Positions 1 through 5,410 of a DNA stretch of 6,136 bases are shown here, one piece after another (the stretch's first letter is position 1; each line of letters starts with the position of its first letter). The notes below the pieces were generated by a model. That model saw only the letters and a list, made by a program, of their open reading frames with translations. It had not been told where the DNA came from and ran no database searches. The stretch is from Hyphomicrobiales bacterium (GTDB lineage Bacteria > Pseudomonadota > Alphaproteobacteria > Rhizobiales > Xanthobacteraceae), in assembly GCA_003164375.1 (NCBI GenBank), contig PLTE01000140.1, positions 1-6,136 of the forward strand. Direction: 5' to 3'. The translations under genes were made by a program, and so were the position numbers.

Positions 1-2212
1 CCGCCGGCATGGCGCCGACGCAGCCGGCTTCGCCGGCGCCCTTGACGCCGAGCGGATTGGTCTTGGTCGGTACCGGATTTGAATCGACGTGGAACGCGGT
101 GAGGTCCGACGCGCGCGGCATGGCGTAGTCCATGAACGAGCCGGTCAAGAGCTGGCCTTCGGTGTCGAATTTGATGTCTTCCATGAGAATCTGGCCGACG
201 CCTTGGGCGATACCGCCGTCGATCTGGCCGTGCAGCAACAGCGGGTTGATCACCGTGCCGACGTCGTCAACGACGTTGTAGTTGACGATCTCGACGGTTC
301 CGGTTTCTTCGTCGATTTCCAGTTCGCAGACATGGACGCCGTTGGGATAGGCCGCGACCTTGCCGACATAGATCGCCTTTTCGATCAGGCCAGGCTCCAT
401 CCCGTCCGGCAGATTTTTCGGATCAAGCGACGCCTTGGCGACCTCTTTGATCGTCAATGTCTGATTGGTCTTTTGGCTGGAAAACAGACCCTCATGGAAA
501 TTGACGTCCGCGACATCGATGTTGAGCATCTTGGCGGCGATCGCCTTTCCCTTGCTCTCGATTTTTTCGGCGGCGAGCGTGAAGGCCGCGCCCGAAAACG
601 CCGCCGAGCGCGAGCCGCCGGTGCCTTCGGCAAAAAACACCTGGTCGGTGTCGCCCTGGATATAGGTCACTTCGTTGGGATCGAGCCCAAGCCGGTCGCA
701 TACCACCTGCTTGAACGCAGTCTCGTGGCCCTGGCCCTGGTTGATGCTGCCGGAAAAAATCGATGCCGAGCCGGTGCGGTCGAAACGGATTTCCGCGCCT
801 TCAAGCCCTGCGGCGGCGGAGCGCTCGATGGTGTTGGAAAAGCCGAAGCCACGCAGCTTGCCATTCTTGCGCGCGGCGGCACGGCGCGTCTCGAAGCCTT
901 TTTTGTCGGCGGCCTCAAGCGCGAGGTCCAGATTCTTTTCGAACTCGCCGCAATCGTAGGTGAAAGTCACGCTGGTTTTGAACGGCATCGCGCTTGACGG
1001 AATGGTGTTGCGCTTGCGCAGCACGGCGGGATCGATACCGAGCTGGTCGGCGGCGAGATCGACCATGCGCTCGATGATGTAGCCGGCTTCCGGGCGGCCA
1101 TTGCCGCGATAGGGCCGCACCGGCTGAGTATGGGTGAACACCGCGGTGACGTCGACATGGGAAGCCGGCGTGCGGTAGACGCCGGCGAGCGTGCCGAGAT
1201 TGCCGGTAAAGGCCGGCATGCCGACCTGCAGATAGGCGCCGATCGCGGCGATGATCTTGGCGCGGAAGCCTATGAAATTGCCGTCCTGGTCGAGCGCCAG
1301 CTCGGCGTCGGTAACATTGTCGCGCGCCTGGGCGTCGCAGAGGAAGGATTCCGAGCGCGTCGCCACCCATTTGACCGGCCGGCCGATGAGCTTGGCCGCG
1401 CACAGCACCAGCGCCACTTCGTTATACACCGCCGACTTCATGCCGAAGCTGCCGCCGATGTCGCCGCAGACGACGCGAATCTTGCTGTCGGGCACTTTGA
1501 GCACATATTGCGACAGTTCGGTCTGGAACACGTTGGTCCGCTGCAAGGTCGTGTAGATGGTGTAGCGGCCCTCGATCGGCTCAAACAGGCCGATGCAGCC
1601 GCGCGGCTCCATGGCCGCGGCGGTGACGCGATTGATGACGAAGTGCTGCTTGACGACGTGGGCGGCGCGCGCAAAGGCCGCGTCGGTCGCCGCTTTGTCA
1701 CCCTCGACCTGGATGAAGCCGATATTGTTCGGGCAATCCTCCCACACCAATGGCACGCCGGGATTGACGGCGTCGCCTGTCGAGACAATGGCCGGCAACG
1801 CCTCGTAATCGACCTCGATCAATTCGGCGGCGTCCGCCGCCTGGTAGTAATTCTCGGCAACGACGAAGGCGACATAGTCGCCGATCATCCGTACCCGATC
1901 CTCGACCAGAGCCGGATAGCGCGGCCGATAGCCGGCCACACCGTCGCGGCGCTTGAGTCCGCCGGGCACCGGCAGATCGCCGAAGCCCGCGGCTTTGTAG
2001 TCGGCTCCGGTCAGTACCGCGAGCACGCCGGGCGCGGCCTTGGCCTTAGCGGTGTCGATCGAACGGATGCGGGCATGGGCGTGCGGCGAGCGCAGCACAA
2101 AGCCATGGGCAGTGCCGGGAAACATCATGTCGGCGATATAACGGCCGCCGCCTTTGACGAGGCGTGGATCCTCGAAACGCGGAACCGGCTGGCCGATGGC
2201 GTATTCACCCAT
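1..2212 (-). CDS. Molybdenum hydroxylase large subunit, xanthine dehydrogenase/CoxL superfamily (C-terminus cut by window edge)
   Basis: This is the molybdopterin-cytosine-dinucleotide-binding catalytic subunit of a cytoplasmic Mo hydroxylase. The family hydroxylates or oxidises aldehydes, purines, N-heterocycles or CO. The reading frame is open for 737 codons from ATG at 2212-2210 to the left edge; relatives are usually about 770-800 residues, so only the tail is missing. A ribosome-site AGGA lies at 2221-2218, five bases before the ATG. The start MGEYAIGQPVPRFEDPRLVKG is typical of the family. Cofactor motifs in order are EPRG (202-205), GGSFGMK (253-259), PYRGNGRPEA (from 367), NQGQGHETA and GTGGSRSA (about 530), and KGAGEAG with the probable catalytic Glu728. 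The CO-dehydrogenase form I loop AYRCSFR is absent, so true CO dehydrogenase is unlikely. The substrate cannot be read from the sequence. The FAD and 2Fe-2S subunits are not in the window and may lie past position 1. The gene is divergent from the Fe-S protein gene. Confidence 0.93.
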   Translation of the reverse strand, partial: MGEYAIGQPVPRFEDPRLVKGGGRYIADMMFPGTAHGFVLRSPHAHARIRSIDTAKAKAAPGVLAVLTGADYKAAGFGDLPVPGGLKRRDGVAGYRPRYPALVEDRVRMIGDYVAFVVAENYYQAADAAELIEVDYEALPAIVSTGDAVNPGVPLVWEDCPNNIGFIQVEGDKAATDAAFARAAHVVKQHFVINRVTAAAMEPRGCIGLFEPIEGRYTIYTTLQRTNVFQTELSQYVLKVPDSKIRVVCGDIGGSFGMKSAVYNEVALVLCAAKLIGRPVKWVATRSESFLCDAQARDNVTDAELALDQDGNFIGFRAKIIAAIGAYLQVGMPAFTGNLGTLAGVYRTPASHVDVTAVFTHTQPVRPYRGNGRPEAGYIIERMVDLAADQLGIDPAVLRKRNTIPSSAMPFKTSVTFTYDCGEFEKNLDLALEAADKKGFETRRAAARKNGKLRGFGFSNTIERSAAAGLEGAEIRFDRTGSASIFSGSINQGQGHETAFKQVVCDRLGLDPNEVTYIQGDTDQVFFAEGTGGSRSAAFSGAAFTLAAEKIESKGKAIAAKMLNIDVADVNFHEGLFSSQKTNQTLTIKEVAKASLDPKNLPDGMEPGLIEKAIYVGKVAAYPNGVHVCELEIDEETGTVEIVNYNVVDDVGTVINPLLLHGQIDGGIAQGVGQILMEDIKFDTEGQLLTGSFMDYAMPRASDLTAFHVDSNPVPTKTNPLGVKGAGEAGCVGAMPA

Positions 2213-2390
2213 TGCAGTCCTACCTACTGTTCAAAGGCACGCTTCCATAGGCATGCCATCAAAACATTGCCCGGCGGGACGGCCGGGCAATGCTGGAGCT
2301 TTTCAGGTCTTACATCCTGCCGGGAGGCTCTTCAATCAGGCCCGACTCGGCGCTAGGCTGCGACAGCGCCATCCCGTGATTGGACCCCCA
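2213..2390. promoter_or_regulatory. Divergent intergenic region between Mo hydroxylase and Fe-S protein genes
   Basis: These 178 bases separate two divergently transcribed genes, so promoters for both should lie here. I found no convincing sigma-70 boxes in either direction. On the minus strand, TTGAAG and TAAGAC spaced 17 bases apart is a weak possibility. An 8-base palindrome GGCATGCC (2250-2257) and a strong stem-loop (listed separately) stand in the half nearer the Mo hydroxylase gene and could be regulator sites. The Fe-S gene has only a poor ribosome-binding sequence (TTGGA) before its ATG. Confidence 0.5.
2265..2292 (-). promoter_or_regulatory. Perfect 11-bp stem-loop, terminator/attenuator-like or operator dyad
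   Basis: The arms CATTGCCCGGC (2265-2275) and GCCGGGCAATG (2282-2292) pair perfectly around a six-base loop. Read on the minus strand, the stem is followed at once by TTTTG, which resembles a short intrinsic terminator. It sits about 52 bases before the start codon of the Mo hydroxylase gene. No gene ends here on that strand inside the window, so a leader attenuator or a dyad operator for a regulator is more likely than a simple end-of-gene terminator. The structure is seen directly; its role is inference. Confidence 0.5.
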
Positions 2391-3779
2391 ATGGACGCCA
2401 AGCCTGACATCACGCCGGAAACATTCGAATCCGCTTTGCAAGCCCGCGCCGACGCGATGGCGGAAGCTTGCACGCGTTGCGGCAAATGTGTCGAAGTCTG
2501 TCCGACGATCGAAGCCGCGGGCCTCTCGCTGGAGCAGCGGCAAAATCCCGTCGACGTCATCGACGGCATTATCGACATTTTGCATCACGGCGAAGGCAAC
2601 GAAGCGGCGCGCAAATGGGCGGACGGCTGCCTTCTCTCCGGCGAATGTATCAAGGCTTGCGACTACGGCGTCAATCCGCGTTTCCTCCTCTACATGGCGC
2701 GGATTCAAATGGCGCAGACCAAACATGATGCGGCAACAATGCGCCGCGGCGGCGTTGAGGCGTTCCGCTTGGTCGCGCGCGATTCCAACCATATTGCGCG
2801 GCTTCAGCTCGACGACGCCTTGCTCGAAAGATTGGGGCAGGGCGTCAGACCCTCGCCGAGCCCCGCCACGCCCGAGCCGCCGGATTTCGTGTTCTATACC
2901 GGCTGCAACGTGCTCAAGACGCCGCACATCGCGCTGTTGGCGCTCGACATCATGGACGCGCTCGAGATTCGCTACGACGTCATGGGCGGCCCGACCCATT
3001 GCTGCGGCATCGTTCCGATGCGGCTCGGCGACGTCGCAACGTCCGGGCGCGTCGCGGAAAACACCATCGATAAATTGTCGCAAAGCAAAACCGGCCAGGT
3101 CGTGTCGTGGTGCCCGTCGTGTCAGGTGCAGTTCACCGAGACGACGCTGCCGACCATCGAAAAAACGCGCGGCGCAAAACCGTTCGAGATGACGCCGTTC
3201 ACGCTGTTCATTCGTAAGCGGCTCGATCGGCTGCGGCCGCTGTTGCGCCAGCTTGTGCCGCTACGCATTGCGCTGCACCGGCATCCCGGCATTGCCGGCG
3301 TGGTCGAGGCGGCCGAGGATATTTTGCGCGCCGTGCCAGGTGTTAAAATCGTCGATCTGCAGCAGCCGGCAGTCGGGCTGCAGAGCAACAATCTGCGTAT
3401 GCTGCCGGCCTACCGCCGCGAATTGCAGGAGCGCGAGCTTGCCGCCGCGGAAGCCGCCGGGATCGATGCGCTGGTCGCGGTGTATCATTCCGACCACCGC
3501 GAACTATGCGCGCATGAGCGCGACTGGCCGTTCCGTATCATGAATATGTACGAGATCGTGGGCTTGAGCATGGGGCTGCATCGCGACGATCACTTCAAGC
3601 GGCTGAAGATCATGCAGGACGTAGACGCGATCCTCGCCGATTGCCGCGACCTCATTGAGCAACACGGGCTCAACCCCGAAACCACGCGGCTCGCCGTGCA
3701 GGCCATGCTTGACGAACAACCGGCGCCGCTGCGGGGCACGACCGCTCCCTCTCCCGCTTGCGGGAGAGGGCCGGGGTGA
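2391..3779 (+). CDS. Heterodisulfide-reductase-like (Fe-S)-binding protein, HdrC-HdrB type fusion
   Basis: This 462-residue cytoplasmic iron-sulfur protein is built like an HdrD/GlpC-type oxidoreductase subunit, with a dicluster ferredoxin region and then two CCG domains. The first ferredoxin motif is complete: Cys27, 30, 33, 37 followed by Pro. The second, CLLSGECIKAC, has Cys80, 86 and 90 but Ser83 where the remaining ligand is expected. The first CCG domain is textbook: Cys172, 31 residues, Cys204-Cys205, 35 residues, then Cys241 and Cys244. In HdrB this pattern holds a non-cubane [4Fe-4S] cluster. The second CCG domain (about 288-375) keeps the fold-like pattern but has His296/His298, GLQSNN and YHSDH in place of the cysteine positions. 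I chose ATG 2391 because similarity to the family begins there; GTG 2376 is an in-frame alternative, and the frame is open further upstream without likeness to the family. The last ten residues are encoded inside a palindromic repeat. Electron donor, acceptor and substrate are unknown. Confidence 0.85.
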   Translation: MDAKPDITPETFESALQARADAMAEACTRCGKCVEVCPTIEAAGLSLEQRQNPVDVIDGIIDILHHGEGNEAARKWADGCLLSGECIKACDYGVNPRFLLYMARIQMAQTKHDAATMRRGGVEAFRLVARDSNHIARLQLDDALLERLGQGVRPSPSPATPEPPDFVFYTGCNVLKTPHIALLALDIMDALEIRYDVMGGPTHCCGIVPMRLGDVATSGRVAENTIDKLSQSKTGQVVSWCPSCQVQFTETTLPTIEKTRGAKPFEMTPFTLFIRKRLDRLRPLLRQLVPLRIALHRHPGIAGVVEAAEDILRAVPGVKIVDLQQPAVGLQSNNLRMLPAYRRELQERELAAAEAAGIDALVAVYHSDHRELCAHERDWPFRIMNMYEIVGLSMGLHRDDHFKRLKIMQDVDAILADCRDLIEQHGLNPETTRLAVQAMLDEQPAPLRGTTAPSPACGRGPG

Positions 3780-3782
3780 GGG
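3745..3782 (+). repeat. Palindromic intergenic-type repeat, copy 1
   Basis: Arms CCCTCTCCCG (3747-3756) and CGGGAGAGGG (3761-3770) form a perfect 10-bp stem around CTTG, followed by a CGGGGTGAGGG tail. It matches copy 2 at 36 of 38 positions. Repeats of this look are dispersed widely in Hyphomicrobiales genomes. This copy overlaps the end of the Fe-S protein gene, whose TGA stop at 3777-3779 lies in the tail. The stem could also act as a transcription terminator or mRNA stabiliser between the Fe-S and Bug genes, although no T-run follows it. Confidence 0.85.
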
Positions 3783-3840
3783 CAAGGAATCAGAAAGTGG
3801 GTTGAGCGCAACAAAGCTTACCAAGGCTCGCGCTGTGATC

Positions 3841-3847
3841 GGGGGGA
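3841..3847 (+). promoter_or_regulatory. Ribosome-binding site deciding the start of the Bug-family gene
   Basis: The purine run GGGGGGA ends two bases before ATG 3850. Upstream in-frame starts exist, for example GTG 3835 and codons inside the preceding gene, but only the ATG gives a normal signal peptide directly after a ribosome site. Confidence 0.6.
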
Positions 3848-3849
3848 AC

Positions 3850-4830
3850 ATGAGACTCCGCCGCGAATTTTTGTTTGTGGCAGCAACCGTCGCCGCGCTT
3901 GCAACCGCGCCGCGCTCGGCATGGCCGCAATCCTTTCCGACGCGCCCCATCACCGTGATCGTGCCGTTCGCCGCCGGCGGTCCGACCGATCTTGTGGCGC
4001 GGGTGATCGTCGACAAGATGCAGGCCCCGCTCGGACAGCCGCTTGTCATCGAAAATGTCGCCGGCGCCGGCGGCAGCATTGCCGCCACCCGCGTCGCGCG
4101 CTCAGCGTCTGACGGCTATACGCTCGAGATCGGCAACAACGGCTCGAATTTGTTGGTCGGCGTTCTTTATGCACTGCCGGTGGATATCATCAAGGATTTC
4201 GCCCCGGTCGCCGAGCTGTCCGTCAATCCGCAAATCATCGTTACCAAAAATGCCGTCCCGGCCGCGAATCTGAAAGAGTTGTTGGCCTGGCTCAAGGCCA
4301 ATCAGAAAAATGTCTCGGTCGGGATCGCCGGCCCCGTAGCCGAAGTCAGCCTGGTGAATTTCGAGACCATGACGGCGATGCAATTCCAGCACGTGCCCTA
4401 TCGCGGCGCGGCGCCCGCGATCCAGGATCTGATCGCAGGCCATATCGATCTGATGACCGACCAGGTGTCGAATTCCACCCCGCAAGTCAAAGTCGGCACC
4501 ATCCGGGCTTACGCGATCGCGGCCAAAACTCGCTCGCAGGCTTTGCCCGACGTGCCGACTACCGACGAGGCGGGCCTGCCCGGTTTCTACGGCTCGCTCT
4601 GGCACGGACTGTGGGCGCCCAAAGGCACCCCGGACGACGTGATCGCCAAGCTCAACGCCGCAGTGCGTCAGGCGCTCGCCGATCCGGTGGTGAAAGCGCG
4701 CTTAGCCGACGTCGGGCAGGAGATCGTGCCGCTCGATCAGCAGACGCCGGTCGCGCTCGGGGCTTATCAGCAGGCGGAGCAGGATCAGTGGTGGCCGATC
4801 GTCAAGGCGGCGGGGCTGAAGGGGGAATAA
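3850..4830 (+). CDS. Bug/TctC-family periplasmic tripartite tricarboxylate transporter substrate-binding protein
   Basis: This 326-residue protein is the usual length for the Bug (TctC) family, periplasmic receptors that bind small carboxylates, amides or aromatic acids. The N-terminus MRLRREFLFVAATVAALATA is a signal peptide with a twin-arginine-like RREFLF motif; cleavage is probably near residues 24-27, before SFPTRPI. Family motifs follow: PFAAGGPTDLVAR (near 37-49), VENVAGAGG-like IENVAGAGGS (near 68-77), the DGYTL element, HVPYRGAAPAIQDLIAGHIDLM in the middle, and LPDVPTTDEAGLPGF toward the C-terminal lobe. No TctA or TctB membrane partner is visible, which is common because Bug genes are often orphans. 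It lies 70 bases after the Fe-S protein gene on the same strand with a palindromic repeat between, so co-transcription is possible but not shown. The ligand cannot be predicted. Confidence 0.93.
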   Translation: MRLRREFLFVAATVAALATAPRSAWPQSFPTRPITVIVPFAAGGPTDLVARVIVDKMQAPLGQPLVIENVAGAGGSIAATRVARSASDGYTLEIGNNGSNLLVGVLYALPVDIIKDFAPVAELSVNPQIIVTKNAVPAANLKELLAWLKANQKNVSVGIAGPVAEVSLVNFETMTAMQFQHVPYRGAAPAIQDLIAGHIDLMTDQVSNSTPQVKVGTIRAYAIAAKTRSQALPDVPTTDEAGLPGFYGSLWHGLWAPKGTPDDVIAKLNAAVRQALADPVVKARLADVGQEIVPLDQQTPVALGAYQQAEQDQWWPIVKAAGLKGE

Positions 4831-4854
4831 GCGGGCCGCACTGACGTCGCGTAT

Positions 4855-5226
4855 CTACTCCCTCGCCCGCTTGCGGGAGAGGGGCGGGGTGAGGGCCAAT
4901 GCGTGCAGGATCATCTCCAACACCCCCTCGCTGTTCTTCAACACGTCATTGTTCCAGAAGCGCAGGACGCGCCAGCCACCGCCCGCGAGCATGCGGTCGC
5001 GCCGCGCGTCTTAGGCGCCTTTCGCATGCTGTCCGCCATCAAGCTGCAGAACCAGCCCGTGCTCAATCGACACGAAATCCGCGATGAAAGGTCCGATTGG
5101 GACTTGTCGGCGAAATTCGACGCCGTCTAGCCGGCGGTCGCGCAGCAGGCGCCACATTTTTCTCTCGGCATCAGTGGAGTCGCGGCGCAGCGCGCGGGCA
5201 ACGTCTCGTTTCTGGCCTTCCCGCAT
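4855..5226 (-). pseudogene. DUF559 endonuclease-like protein (Vsr-like fold), interrupted by an in-frame stop
   Basis: DUF559 proteins are about 120-residue, single-domain members of the PD-(D/E)XK/Vsr-like nuclease group; their biological role is not established. From ATG 5226 the frame reads the family core: TDAERKMWRLLRDRRLDG (18-35), FRRQVPIGPFIADF (38-51) and LVLQLDGGQH (58-67). It then meets TAA at 5013-5011. The same frame continues without shift as DARRDRMLAGGGWRVLRFWNNDVL and so on to TAG at 4857-4855, giving the full family length of about 123 codons. A single change of a Tyr codon (TAC or TAT) to TAA would explain the stop. In addition, the residue before LDG is Gln61, where I expect Glu in an active enzyme. 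The final codons (PLSRKRARE) come from repeat copy 2. There is no clear ribosome site. A sequencing error is possible; otherwise the gene is dead or makes a 71-residue fragment. Confidence 0.8.
4858..4895 (+). repeat. Palindromic intergenic-type repeat, copy 2
   Basis: This copy has the same design as copy 1, with arms 4860-4869 and 4874-4883 around CTTG, one G/A mismatch in the stem and the CGGGGTGAGGG tail. It lies just after the Bug gene and supplies the last codons of the DUF559 frame on the other strand. Bases 4861-4883 are the exact reverse complement of 5262-5284 in copy 3. Confidence 0.85.
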
Positions 5227-5234
5227 CAGCCACT

Positions 5235-5285
5235 AACCCTTACCCGGCTGCTGCGCAGCCTCCCTCTCCCGCAAGCGGGCGAGGC
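5235..5285 (-). repeat. Palindromic repeat, copy 3, in inverted orientation, with a second hairpin
   Basis: On the minus strand this copy matches copy 2 exactly over 23 bases (5262-5284). Its stem arms are 5262-5271 and 5276-5285 around CAAG, with one internal mismatch and a mismatched terminal pair. Next to it is a further hairpin, GGCTGC-TGC-GCAGCC (5246-5260), and then a GGGTAAGGG-type tail on the minus strand. It stands just upstream of the DUF559 start codon, so the nuclease remnant is bracketed by copies 2 and 3. Confidence 0.8.
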
Positions 5286-5391
5286 GAGGTGCGCGGCTTC
5301 GTTTGCTTTACTCAAATCGTGTGCCGCCCCTTATGCAACCCGTGGTCGCAATTAAATAGACCGGAGAGAGAAATTCAAGAGCCACCGAGCA

Positions 5392-5404
5392 CGTCAGGCT
5401 GACG
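5392..5404 (-). terminator. Weak hairpin just after the pirin stop codon
   Basis: CGTCA and TGACG pair around GGC, six bases past the pirin stop codon, beside a GGGCCC palindrome. The stem is short and no clear T-run follows, so this is a weak terminator candidate. The remaining bases from 5286 to 5391 show no gene or clear signal. A GGAGAGAG run near 5363 resembles a ribosome site but leads to no start codon. Confidence 0.25.
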
Positions 5405-5410
5405 GGCCCA

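Noticed and set aside
1..2212. Naming the large subunit coxL (aerobic CO dehydrogenase)
   Set aside because: The form I loop AYRCSFR with its catalytic Cys is missing, so only membership of the superfamily is supported.
89..2356. Long plus-strand open frames (302 and 408 codons) opposite the Mo hydroxylase gene
   Set aside because: They are antisense shadows of a high-GC gene whose minus-strand frame carries all family motifs. Their translations are low-complexity and match no family I recognise.
2154..2390. Upstream extension of the Fe-S protein to 541 residues
   Set aside because: The extra residues overlap the start of the divergent gene and show no likeness to the family; ATG 2391 begins the family-like sequence.
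2310..3083. Minus-strand open frame of 257 codons opposite the Fe-S protein gene
   Set aside because: The plus-strand frame holds the cysteine motifs and CCG domain; the antisense frame shows no domain and is a GC-rich shadow.
3504..4088. Minus-strand 194-codon frame spanning the Fe-S/Bug junction
   Set aside because: It crosses the repeat and lies antisense to two well-supported genes, with no domain of its own.
4858..5285. CRISPR array from three related repeats (with copy 1 at 3745)
   Set aside because: Only three palindromic copies occur, at irregular and long spacing and in mixed orientation, with genes between them.
5097..5402. Plus-strand open frames across the DUF559 and repeat region
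   Set aside because: They are antisense to the recognisable DUF559 frame and run through the repeat into non-coding sequence, with no domain or ribosome site.
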